Part shown: positions 26,892 to 34,954 of the stretch, in pieces
Numbering within the stretch: position 1 is the first letter of the stretch
Layout of the letters: every line of letters starts with the position of its first letter
Assembly (NCBI RefSeq): GCF_000286955.2
Contig: NZ_AJYK02000012.1
Location: 1-64,000, forward strand
Direction of reading: 5' to 3'
Source of the DNA: Vibrio rumoiensis 1S-45
GTDB taxonomy: Bacteria; Pseudomonadota; Gammaproteobacteria; Enterobacterales; Vibrionaceae
Length of the DNA: 64,000 nucleotides
The notes under the pieces: model-generated
Databases searched by the model: none
What the model saw: the letters and a program-made list of their open reading frames with translations, nothing else
Told to the model about the DNA's origin: nothing
Translations under genes and position numbers: made by a program

Positions 26892-27938
26892 ATGTTCAAA
26901 ACACTAGCCGTTGTCGTTTCAGTGAGCCTATTAAGTGGTGTGATTTATTACACCACATCTTCATATTCTACTGCTGAAAATTTGTCTGAGCCTTCAAATA
27001 GTCAGCAACAAGTTCATCAAATTGAAGAACATTTTGCACAGCAATTTTCCTCGACAGTCAGCAACCTACAAACGTCGGTTTCCCAATACTGTTCGCCGGA
27101 AGCAAACATGACACTGAGTGATGTTCAAGCTAAGTGGTTAGATTCAATGCATGCTTGGATGTCATTACAAGGACAAGCAAAAGGGCCACAAGAAGCGGTT
27201 TCGTTGGGTTGGAATATTCAATTTTGGCCGGATAAGAAAAATATTACTGGTCGTAAGATGGAGCAACTTTTACAAGATAATACCTTGTGGAATGCAAGCT
27301 CTATTGCCGAGCAAAGCGTTACTGTGCAAGGCTTAAGTGGCTTAGAGTGGTTACTTTTTGACACTAATTCTGAATTTTCTAAAGGCAATAAATCGGCTTG
27401 TACATTGGTTAACGCAGTCAGTGATAACCTAAAAAATAATGCTGAAACGATTGAACAACAATGGAAAGTGAACCCTTGGGCTTCGTATGATCAGGATCAA
27501 TGGCAAGCGGAATACCTTGGTTTATTAATGAATCAATTGGATTTTGTTTTGCAAAAAATGAGCCGTCCGTTAGCAAAAATTGGGCATCCACGCCCTTATT
27601 TCTCAGAAGCTTGGCGTTCAAAGCAATCTCTTGCGTTGATTAAGTCTAATGTAGCAGCACTTCGTGAACTTTACCTTGCAAATGGGAAGGGGTTAGATGC
27701 GCTATTAAGGCTTAAAGGAAATGTTGATTTGGCTGATCGTTTAGCCGCGCAATTTGATCAGACGTTAAGCACTTGGCCAAAAGAAAGCAGCTTGTTTGAT
27801 ATGCTGCAAACCAAAGATGGCTATCGAGAAGCGCTTGCGCAATACAACAAACTCGAGCGGATTAAATACTTATTGCATGATGAAGCGGCCGTTGAACTAG
27901 GTGTTGTGGTTGGGTTTAACTCCACCGATGGAGACTAA
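26892..27938 (+). CDS. Second imelysin-family protein, HxxE histidine missing
   Basis: A 348-residue protein with an N-terminal hydrophobic segment (LAVVVSVSLLSGVIYYTTSSYS) that is a signal peptide or membrane anchor. The imelysin core is recognisable, but the motif position reads GLSGLE, so the His of GxHxxE is Ser149 while Glu152 is kept. It may therefore bind metal differently or be structural. GGAG ribosome site, 25 nt after the di-haem gene; it overlaps the next gene by 11 nt. Pairing of a canonical and a divergent imelysin is the notable feature of the cluster. Confidence 0.85.
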   Translation: MFKTLAVVVSVSLLSGVIYYTTSSYSTAENLSEPSNSQQQVHQIEEHFAQQFSSTVSNLQTSVSQYCSPEANMTLSDVQAKWLDSMHAWMSLQGQAKGPQEAVSLGWNIQFWPDKKNITGRKMEQLLQDNTLWNASSIAEQSVTVQGLSGLEWLLFDTNSEFSKGNKSACTLVNAVSDNLKNNAETIEQQWKVNPWASYDQDQWQAEYLGLLMNQLDFVLQKMSRPLAKIGHPRPYFSEAWRSKQSLALIKSNVAALRELYLANGKGLDALLRLKGNVDLADRLAAQFDQTLSTWPKESSLFDMLQTKDGYREALAQYNKLERIKYLLHDEAAVELGVVVGFNSTDGD

Positions 27939-29067
27939 GTCGGTGGATAAGACGTTAAGTAAAGACCACTCCGTTGATGCAAAAAGAAGAAAGTTATTGA
28001 TGCTTGCCGCTCTAGGTGGCGGTGCAACGGCATTAGGTGGGCTAAGTTGGCTCTATCAAAAAAACAATCAACCGCAAGCAGCATTAATTGGCAATTCAGT
28101 CGGCTTTAATCAGCAGTTTCACAGTGTGGTTGCAGATTGGCAAGGCAATCCTATTTTTCAAATACCGCTGCCAGAAAGAGCGCATGGGGTGGCGATTAGT
28201 CAGATGAGTACCATGGGCTTTACCGATGCGGTTGCCTTTGCTCGTCGACCAGGCAGTTACTTTCAAGTGTTTGATTATAACACTGGTGAGAAAAAGCAGC
28301 TTATTCAAGCAGAAGGCAATCGGCATTTTTATGGTCATGGCGTTTTCAGCCTCGATGGACAGTATTTATTGGCAACACAAGGCATTCAAGAAACAAGCCA
28401 AGGCTTGATTGGTGTTTATGATGTCAACAACGGTTATAAAAAAGTGGACGAATGGCATGGCATTGGGATCGGCCCGCATGAAATTATTCGTTTGAATAAT
28501 GGGAGCTATGCCGTTGGTGTGGGTGGTGTGCATACATATGGTCGTGAACCATTGAATCTTGATACCATGCAGCCGACATTAACTCGTCTAGATAGCCAAG
28601 GAAATATTACCTGCCAAGTTGGGCTGGCAGATAAGAAATTAAGCATAAGACATCTTGGCTATGATCAGCATGACTTAATCTTATGTGGGCAACAATATCG
28701 TGGCGAACCGGATGATTACCCTTCTTTAATTGCGATGCAAAAAGGAGATGGTGAGTTAACGCTATTAAATGCAGAACCTGAAGAATGGGCTATGTTTAAT
28801 CATTATATTGCCAGTATTGCGGTGGTTGATGATTACGTACTTGCGACATCACCACCGGGTAATTGCTATGGTATTTGGTCAATATCACAAAATAAACTCC
28901 TAGAACTAAACCCGTTACCAGATGCTTCAGGCGTGGTGGCTCACCAAGGGCGTTTCTATGTAAGTTCAGGCTCTGGTGAGGTTGTCACTAGAAAACCCAT
29001 CAACGAAATTCAGCATCATAATTCCAAGGTTCGCTGGGATAACCATTGGAATGCTATCCCCAGTTGA
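27928..29067 (+). CDS. DUF1513 beta-propeller-like periplasmic protein
   Basis: A 379-residue protein. I chose ATG 27928, which overlaps the previous stop. A twin-arginine-like signal follows (RRKLLMLAALGGGATALGG), suggesting Tat export and possibly a cofactor. The rest resembles a WD/NHL-like propeller (DUF1513), with recurring segments such as GHGVFSLDGQYLLAT and GPHEIIRLNNGSYAVGVGG, each with a conserved His. DUF1513 genes regularly follow imelysin/DUF1111 genes. No enzymatic activity can be read from sequence. Last gene of the cluster. Confidence 0.85.
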   Translation: METKSVDKTLSKDHSVDAKRRKLLMLAALGGGATALGGLSWLYQKNNQPQAALIGNSVGFNQQFHSVVADWQGNPIFQIPLPERAHGVAISQMSTMGFTDAVAFARRPGSYFQVFDYNTGEKKQLIQAEGNRHFYGHGVFSLDGQYLLATQGIQETSQGLIGVYDVNNGYKKVDEWHGIGIGPHEIIRLNNGSYAVGVGGVHTYGREPLNLDTMQPTLTRLDSQGNITCQVGLADKKLSIRHLGYDQHDLILCGQQYRGEPDDYPSLIAMQKGDGELTLLNAEPEEWAMFNHYIASIAVVDDYVLATSPPGNCYGIWSISQNKLLELNPLPDASGVVAHQGRFYVSSGSGEVVTRKPINEIQHHNSKVRWDNHWNAIPS

Positions 29068-29193
29068 TAAGAGGCTTATCGAATCCCTCTGACTTGTTAA
29101 TTGATGGCTGAACTGGCATAGTTTCGATCATAAAGTGTCGAACAAAATGTTTCGAGCATGAGTTGCCATTAATTTCCGATGAGATAGTCCATT

Positions 29194-29847
29194 ATGAGCC
29201 TTCAATACCAATCTGTTCCCGTGACACCTTTCCAACAAAATTGCTCTATTGTTTGGTGCGATCAAACCATGAAGGGGGTCATTGTTGATCCCGGTGGTGA
29301 AGTGGAGCACTTAATCACCATCATCAATACACTTGGTGTGACGCTTGAAAAAATCGTATTGACCCACGGACATCTTGATCATGTTGGAGGCACGCCAGAG
29401 CTTAAATCAGCAATGAATGTTCCTGTTATAGGGCCGCATATTGATGATGCATTCTGGCTACAAGGCTTAATGAATCAAAGTCAGATGTTTGGCTTTCCAC
29501 CAATAGACCCATTTGAGCCAACACAATGGCTGCAAGAGGGGGATACCATCGAATTTGGTGAGGAAGTTCTGCAAGTTATTCATACGCCCGGGCATACACC
29601 TGGTCATGTCGTGCTATACAGTCAATCCGCCAATATTGCCTTTGTAGGGGATGTACTTTTTAATGGCGCAATTGGCCGTACCGATTTCCCTAAAGGTGAT
29701 TATCAAACCTTGATTAACAGCATTAAAAACAAATTATGGCCGTTAGGAAATGAAGTCCGATTTATTCCCGGTCATGGGCCAGAATCAACATTTGGACAGG
29801 AACGTAAAACGAATCCATTTGTTGCCGATGAAATGCCACAATATTAA
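29194..29847 (+). CDS. MBL-fold hydrolase, glyoxalase II-like (YcbL type)
   Basis: A 217-residue metallo-beta-lactamase-fold protein. The metal-binding motif THGHLDH is at residues 57-63, with further ligands in HTPGHTPGH (near 130-138), GDVLF and PGHGPES. It lacks the C-terminal glutathione-binding domain of GloB, so it fits the YcbL short type II glyoxalase group. No signal peptide. Its 3' end overlaps the convergent DUF2982 gene by 4 nt. Weak ribosome site. Confidence 0.9.
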   Translation: MSLQYQSVPVTPFQQNCSIVWCDQTMKGVIVDPGGEVEHLITIINTLGVTLEKIVLTHGHLDHVGGTPELKSAMNVPVIGPHIDDAFWLQGLMNQSQMFGFPPIDPFEPTQWLQEGDTIEFGEEVLQVIHTPGHTPGHVVLYSQSANIAFVGDVLFNGAIGRTDFPKGDYQTLINSIKNKLWPLGNEVRFIPGHGPESTFGQERKTNPFVADEMPQY

Positions 29848-30518
29848 TCCTGTTCTTGATGGTTATGGCTGGCAGCTAGATAGCGGCGAGCCATTCCAAT
29901 GAACACTTCTTTCGATTTAATTAAATCACCTTCTGCGATAAACAAATCAAATCCCCATAATTCTTTTTGGATCGCCATTCTATTGGCTAGCATTGCTTGT
30001 AAACCTAATAAGCGACGTCCATTTGGGAGTGTATAGGGTGTATCATTCATAACAAAATCTTCAAACTCACCTTGTCTACCATGCTGCTTTAGCCCGACCA
30101 TTAATAAACTGCGTTGATGGAGAAGAATTTGAGTAATGATTTTAGGGCTCATACGTTCAATACAACTTTGATATTCTTTTATCTCAATACCGATCCATGG
30201 AATAGGGGTACACCAACCTTGAAAATCATACGAACACTCACCAATGCGTTGGATATTGGTCCAATTTAAGACCCAACCACCTTTAAATAAATGTTGTTGG
30301 AAATGTGTTTCAGTAAAGGTAAAGCCTAAATTTTGTCCGTACACATATTGCTTGAGGGCAAATAATAGAATTAATGCAGTAGCAAAAAATAAAGAGGCCA
30401 CTTTCAGGTTCAACCAACTTTCAATGATAAAACTCATCATTACTATCGCGGCCCATAAGGCGTATTTTACCCATAAGGGGATGTTTGGTTGAGGTTGGAA
30501 AAGTTGAGTTGTAGGCAT
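29844..30518 (-). CDS. DUF2982 family membrane protein
   Basis: A 224-residue protein with two adjacent transmembrane helices (about 17-33 and 36-56: VKYALWAAIVMMSFIIESWL, LKVASLFFATALILLFAL) and a cytoplasmic or periplasmic domain of about 165 residues. The central part (FTETHFQQHLFKGGWVLNWTNIQRIGEC) resembles a PH-like beta fold, as in DUF2982. Function unknown. Found in Vibrio and related marine genera. Confidence 0.8.
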   Translation of the reverse strand: MPTTQLFQPQPNIPLWVKYALWAAIVMMSFIIESWLNLKVASLFFATALILLFALKQYVYGQNLGFTFTETHFQQHLFKGGWVLNWTNIQRIGECSYDFQGWCTPIPWIGIEIKEYQSCIERMSPKIITQILLHQRSLLMVGLKQHGRQGEFEDFVMNDTPYTLPNGRRLLGLQAMLANRMAIQKELWGFDLFIAEGDLIKSKEVFIGMARRYLAASHNHQEQD

Positions 30519-30925
30519 TTTTCCCCTAATAACGAAGTCTGTTAAGCAAAATATATACCCAAGTAATTTGAGTATGACGGTAAAAGTGATGTGGGGAAAG
30601 AATCAAGTTAGATTTAAAAACTGACGTTTACCTTCCTTAAGTGAAGGTGCAACTTTTCTGGCAGCATTCACTTACCTTAACTGTGTAGGAAACTAGGCTC
30701 ATGGGACTTTGGGTGCTTCTAACCCTGCTATGACTTCAACTATTTTTGCTATATCACATTATGAATAAAATTGCAGACAATCGATGATTTTCAGCTCATT
30801 TCAATAAAATAATAGTAATTTAGCTCAATTTTTAACCGATAGCTGTAATTTTGATTTGGTTTTTGTTATAACTCCGTTCAACTTTTTTTTACCACACTAA
30901 ATTTAGTGACTTGTGGAGAACTTCA
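30519..30925. other. Intergenic region with a probable degenerate dispersed repeat
   Basis: No gene in 407 bp. The segment near 30555-30580 (TATACCCAAGTAATTTGAGT) resembles a dispersed intergenic element I know from Vibrio genomes, and a similar stretch appears near 56411-56435. Hairpins ACCTTC/GAAGGT (about 30632-30650) and GGGT/ACCC (about 30714-30729) follow. The last 100 bp are AT-rich and probably hold the promoter of the H1-like gene. Confidence 0.35.
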
Positions 30926-31330
30926 ATGAGACTTGCACATAAGCGCAATGTACAACTTAAACTTAAAAAAACAATTAAAGCAACCAAAGTAACGGCTGAA
31001 AAAACCGTAAAAAAGGTTAAGCCTAAAGCAGAAAAAGCGGCAGTAAAAGTAAAAACTGTTGCGGCTAAAGTTGATAAAGTTGCCAGTGCTGCTGTTGAAG
31101 CTGCCGTAGAAGCATCTCAAGATGTAAAACTAACACCAAAACAACAACAAGTATTAGATATCGTTGCTGCCAACTCTGACGGTATTAGCCCTAAAAACAT
31201 TGGTCTTGAAGCAGGCCAAGAAGATGCAAAAGCCGCAGCTTGGGCAACCGGTGGCTTGAAAAAGTTAGTTGAAGAAAATCTTGTAATTAAAGAAGCAGTG
31301 GGCAACAAAGTAACTTATAAATTGGCTTAA
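30926..31330 (+). CDS. Lysine/alanine-rich histone H1-like winged-helix protein
   Basis: A 134-residue protein in two parts. Residues about 1-70 are a low-complexity basic stretch rich in Lys, Ala, Val and Thr (KKTIKATKVTAEKTVKKVKPKAEKAAVKVK), very similar in style to histone H1 C-terminal tails. Residues about 72-134 look like a compact winged helix (LTPKQQQVLDIVAANSDGISPKNIGLEAG ... LKKLVEENLVIKEAVGNKVTYKL), probably DNA-binding. I chose ATG 30926 because TGGAG lies 8 nt upstream. Likely a nucleoid-associated protein; regulatory role is inference. Strong terminator follows. Confidence 0.85.
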   Translation: MRLAHKRNVQLKLKKTIKATKVTAEKTVKKVKPKAEKAAVKVKTVAAKVDKVASAAVEAAVEASQDVKLTPKQQQVLDIVAANSDGISPKNIGLEAGQEDAKAAAWATGGLKKLVEENLVIKEAVGNKVTYKLA

Positions 31331-31369
31331 TTACGAGTAGATTGAAGCTTTAATCAATCAATATTCGAT

Positions 31370-31408
31370 AAAACCCTCACTTTCTATTAAGTGGGGGTTT
31401 TGTTTTAT
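31370..31408 (+). terminator. Terminator of the H1-like gene
   Basis: AAAACCCTCACTT pairs with AAGTGGGGGTTTT (31370-31382 with 31389-31401; one wobble), followed by GTTTTATT. Confidence 0.9.
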
Positions 31409-31696
31409 TAGAGTATTAATAGACCAATATCTCAATTTGTTAAATTGATAAGTAGAAAAAACAAGAAATAATACCTACCTAAAAGTACGTAGTAAGTTTT
31501 AATCTTTAAATATTAAAGCATTGATATAAATCATTTTTAATATTTTATGTAAGTATATATACGTAATACTTTAGTTTGAGGTGGCTTATGGGTTCTTTTG
31601 CCTGAATCATTTCTTTTGCGTAATTATCCTGATTTGAAATTATTAAAATACTTCTAGTCTTTGAATGCATTTTTATAATAACAAGGGACGCCGAGA
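31409..31696 (+). promoter_or_regulatory. TRAP operon promoter region
   Basis: No gene. It contains CTTTAA-ATA-TTAAAG (31504-31518), an FNR-like site (31521-31534) and AAGTAT...ATACTT (31551-31571). ATACCTACCT (near 31475) recurs before the small permease gene at 32892. These are candidate sites for FNR and for the response regulator encoded downstream. Confidence 0.45.
31521..31534 (+). promoter_or_regulatory. FNR-like site upstream of the TRAP operon
   Basis: TTGATATAAATCAT matches TTGAT-N4-ATCAA at 9 of 10 fixed positions. Oxygen-dependent control of the transporter is predicted. Confidence 0.45.
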
Positions 31697-32791
31697 ATGA
31701 ATGTAATGAAAAGGATCGCGCAAAGCGCCTTAAAAAAGACGCTTATTGTTGCAATGGCAACGGGAGCCATGTTTTCGACTCAAGCATTTGCTGCCGAAAA
31801 AGTTTACCGCTTAAAACTGGCTGAAACATGGGGAGCAAACTTCCCAATATTTGGCGATGCGACCAAGAACATGGCAAAAATGGCCAATGAAATGTCGAAT
31901 GGTCGTTTAGAAATCCGTATCGATTCCGCTAACAAGCATAAAGCGCCACTCGGTGTGTTCGATATGGTGAAATCTGGCCAATATGATATGGGACATTCAG
32001 GTTCTTATTATTGGAAAGGCAAGGTACCTAACACTTTATATTTCACTTCTATGCCTTTTGGCATGCTACCTGCTGAACAATATGCTTGGTTCTATTATGG
32101 CGGTGGTATGGACTTGATGAACCAAGTTTATAGCCCTCATAACCTTTTATCTTTCCCTGGTGGCAACACTGAGTTTCAAATGGGTGGCTGGTTTCAAAAA
32201 GAGATCAATTCAGTCGATGACCTTAAAGGGTTGAAAATGCGTATCCCAGGCTTTGCCGGAGAAATCATGGCAGAGCTAGGTGCAAAACCAACTAATATAG
32301 CCCCGGGTGAGCTTTATACAGCACTTGAACGCCGCACGATTGATGCATTGGAGTGGGTTGGTCCATCACTGGATTTGCGTATGGGATTCCACAAAATTGC
32401 ACCGTATTACTACACAGGTTGGCATGAGCCAGGATCAGAGCTTCAATTCCTTGTGAACAAGCAAGTGTGGGAAAAATTGCCTGCGGATCTACAAGAAATC
32501 TTACGTATTTCAATGAAGACAGCAGCCTACGATATGTACATTCAAGCGGTACACGAAAGTGGCAAAAACTGGGCATCCATTAAAACCGAATACCCGAACG
32601 TAAAAGTGAAAGACTTCCCGCCAGAAGTTATGGACGCGTTACGTGCTGCTAATGATAAATTGTTGAAAGAGCATGCATCTCAAGATCCATTAGCGAAAGA
32701 AATTCAAGCTTCGCAAGCGGCATACTTAAAAGAGGTGCGCGCGTGGACGGATATTTCAACCAAAGCTTACTTGGATAACGAAGCTAAATAG
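31697..32791 (+). CDS. TRAP transporter solute-binding protein (TakP-like)
   Basis: A 364-residue periplasmic receptor of the DctP family. The signal peptide ends ...GAMFSTQAFA. The ligand-binding segments GLKMRIPGFAGEIM and ALERRTIDALEWVGPSLD (about 192-226) match the TakP/2-oxo-acid-type branch of TRAP receptors rather than the C4-dicarboxylate DctP branch, so 2-oxo acids or related monocarboxylates are a reasonable guess. GGGA ribosome site. A terminator-like hairpin follows before the permease genes, typical for receptors made in excess. Substrate unproven. Confidence 0.9.
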   Translation: MNVMKRIAQSALKKTLIVAMATGAMFSTQAFAAEKVYRLKLAETWGANFPIFGDATKNMAKMANEMSNGRLEIRIDSANKHKAPLGVFDMVKSGQYDMGHSGSYYWKGKVPNTLYFTSMPFGMLPAEQYAWFYYGGGMDLMNQVYSPHNLLSFPGGNTEFQMGGWFQKEINSVDDLKGLKMRIPGFAGEIMAELGAKPTNIAPGELYTALERRTIDALEWVGPSLDLRMGFHKIAPYYYTGWHEPGSELQFLVNKQVWEKLPADLQEILRISMKTAAYDMYIQAVHESGKNWASIKTEYPNVKVKDFPPEVMDALRAANDKLLKEHASQDPLAKEIQASQAAYLKEVRAWTDISTKAYLDNEAK

Positions 32792-32822
32792 CCGTTAAAC
32801 AATGTAGAACGGTAATGATGAG

Positions 32823-32873
32823 AAACCGCAAAGCCTTTTATCCGTAAGATAACAATGTGGCTTTGCGGTTTTG
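32823..32873 (+). terminator. Partial terminator between TRAP receptor and permeases
   Basis: AAACCGCAAAGCC/GGCTTTGCGGTTT (32823-32835 and 32859-32871), 13 bp perfect, then T. Likely lets only part of the transcription continue into the permease genes. Confidence 0.8.
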
Positions 32874-32946
32874 ATTATTTACGTCATTTGAATACCTACC
32901 TTATTGGAAGGTATAGGAAGGATTCATTCTCAAGGAGTAGTGAGAA

Positions 32947-33510
32947 ATGAGCTTATTGCTAAAGCTAGAGAGAGGGTTTAACCGGTTTGGTGACTTGCTC
33001 GGCTGGGTAGCCAGTGTGCTATTTATTTTACTAATGTTGAATGTCGTTTATGACGTCGTGATGCGTTATGCCTTTAATGATGTGTCGATTGGCATGCAAG
33101 AAATGGAATGGCATTTATTTTCAGTGGTGTTCTTATTAGGCGTACCTTACGCCATTCGCACTAGTGGTCACGTTCGTGTCGATGTGCTTTATGAAAACCT
33201 TTCCGTTCGTACTCGCGCGATCATTAATATATTCGGAGTATTGGTCTTTTTGATGCCATTTTGCTTATTAGTCGCTTGGTATGGCGTTAACTTTGCTCAA
33301 GAGTCTTATGATCTTGGTGAAACCTCAGGTGATCCGGGCGGTTTACCTTATCGTTGGATTATTAAATCGACGATTTCTCTTTCTTTTTTCTGTATGGCGA
33401 TCAGTGGTATCGGCATGCTACTTAATTCTATTAATCGTTTGATCAATCCAATGCACCCAGAACTTGGCCAAGAAGATAAAGCAGCCAATGCACAAGGAGG
33501 TTTATCATGA
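32947..33510 (+). CDS. TRAP transporter small permease subunit
   Basis: A 187-residue DctQ-family membrane protein with four transmembrane segments (about 15-38, 52-70, 90-112, 132-155). The conserved positions of the family, including the DVVMRYAFN and WHLF segments near 35-55, are visible. It overlaps the large permease gene by ATGA. AAGGAG ribosome site. The upstream gap carries ATACCTACCT and an AAGGT-type repeat (32892-32920). Confidence 0.9.
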   Translation: MSLLLKLERGFNRFGDLLGWVASVLFILLMLNVVYDVVMRYAFNDVSIGMQEMEWHLFSVVFLLGVPYAIRTSGHVRVDVLYENLSVRTRAIINIFGVLVFLMPFCLLVAWYGVNFAQESYDLGETSGDPGGLPYRWIIKSTISLSFFCMAISGIGMLLNSINRLINPMHPELGQEDKAANAQGGLS

Positions 33511-34799
33511 TCGGTATTGTCATGTTCATCGTCGCTTTGTTTGCGCTCCTTATTGGTTTTCCAGTTGCCTTTACCTTTGGTGGTATTGCACTGATATTTG
33601 GAATTTGGGCGGAAGGGCCAGAAATGTTTGCCTTCATGCCGTATCGAATTCAATCCATCATGCAAAATACGGTATTGATGGCAGTACCTTTATTTGTATT
33701 CATGGGACTTGTTTTACAAAAAACCAAATTGGCAGAGCAGTTGTTAGAATCGATGGCTCGCTTGTTTGGTGGCATTCGTGGCGGTATCGCCATTTCAACG
33801 GTATTAGTTGGTGTGCTACTTGCCGCTTCTACTGGGGTAGTTGGTGCATCGGTTGTGGCAATGGGATTGATCTCCTTGCCAGTAATGATGAAGTACAACT
33901 ACAACAAGGGACTTGCCTGCGGAACGATATGCGCATCGGGCACCCTAGGGCAAATCATTCCACCTTCTATTGTGCTGATTTTACTAGGCGATGTATTAGG
34001 TGTTCCTGTTGGTGATTTATTCCATGCCGCGATTTGGCCGGGCTTAGTTTTAGTGGTGGCTTATGTTATTTATATTTTAATTTATGCGAAGTTAAACCCT
34101 GAAGAAGCGCAATGCATGACGCGTGAAGATAATGTTTCGCGCAAGGAAGAAGTACGAAAGGCATTATTTGCGGTCATTCCACCTTTGCTTCTGATTGTGG
34201 TGGTTTTAGGTTCAATTTTTGCAGGCATTGCAACACCAACAGAATCGGCGGCATTAGGCGGGGCAGGTTCAATTGTTCTTGCGTTGTTATATCGTCAATT
34301 TAGTTGGAAGATGTTGTACGAAAGTGCGCAAGAAACGGTCAAAGTGACTGCGATGGTATTCGCGATTTTGCTTGGCGCAACCGCGTTTTCAATGGCGTTT
34401 GTTTACACCGGTGGTGATTACCTCGTCGAAGAGTGGATGACATCATTACCGGGCGACAAATGGGGCTTTTTGATTGTGACGATGTTGGTTATTTTGGTGT
34501 TGGGTTTCTTTATCGACTTTATTGAAATTTGTTTCATCATCGTGCCAATTTTAGTACCAGTTGCTGAGTTGATGGGCATTAACATGATGTGGTTTGGTAT
34601 TTTGATTGCGATGAATCTACAAACCTCGTTCTTAACCCCACCATTTGGTTTTAGCCTTTTTTACTTAAAAGGGGTTGCACCCAATGGCATTACGACGCGA
34701 GATATTTATAAAGGTGTCATGCCCTTTATCTTGATTCAGATTGCGGTGTTAATTTCATTGTTAGTCGTACCTGAGTTCTACGGTATGTCTGCTTTTTAA
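33507..34799 (+). CDS. TRAP transporter large permease subunit
   Basis: A 430-residue DctM-family integral membrane protein with about 12-13 hydrophobic segments. Typical family stretches are LFVFMGLVLQKTKLAEQLLE, GASVVAMGLISLPVMMKY, CASGTLGQIIPPSIVLILLGDVLGVPVGDLF and NLQTSFLTPPFGFSLFYLKG. Forms the Na+-dependent import channel with the small permease and the receptor. Starts inside the end of the small permease gene. A terminator follows, so the TRAP genes form one unit separate from the kinase genes. Confidence 0.93.
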   Translation: MIGIVMFIVALFALLIGFPVAFTFGGIALIFGIWAEGPEMFAFMPYRIQSIMQNTVLMAVPLFVFMGLVLQKTKLAEQLLESMARLFGGIRGGIAISTVLVGVLLAASTGVVGASVVAMGLISLPVMMKYNYNKGLACGTICASGTLGQIIPPSIVLILLGDVLGVPVGDLFHAAIWPGLVLVVAYVIYILIYAKLNPEEAQCMTREDNVSRKEEVRKALFAVIPPLLLIVVVLGSIFAGIATPTESAALGGAGSIVLALLYRQFSWKMLYESAQETVKVTAMVFAILLGATAFSMAFVYTGGDYLVEEWMTSLPGDKWGFLIVTMLVILVLGFFIDFIEICFIIVPILVPVAELMGINMMWFGILIAMNLQTSFLTPPFGFSLFYLKGVAPNGITTRDIYKGVMPFILIQIAVLISLLVVPEFYGMSAF

Positions 34800-34840
34800 A
34801 ATATATCAAAATACTCAAACAGATTGAGTAGAAAACTCTT

Positions 34841-34886
34841 AACCCCGTGTATTGTTTTGTGAGCAATCGCGGGGTTTCTTTTTGTT
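34841..34886 (+). terminator. Terminator of the TRAP operon
   Basis: AACCCCGTG and CGCGGGGTT pair (one wobble), extended by ATTG/CAAT, followed by TCTTTTTG. Confidence 0.87.
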
Positions 34887-34954
34887 TATTCTTGAATGAA
34901 TTAGAAAATTGCTACTATCAATAAATGAATTGGATCAAACATTAGGCAAATGGA

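Noticed and set aside
31697..34799. C4-dicarboxylate (dctPQM) assignment for the TRAP genes
   Set aside because: The receptor motifs fit the TakP-type branch better; substrate left open and symbols omitted.
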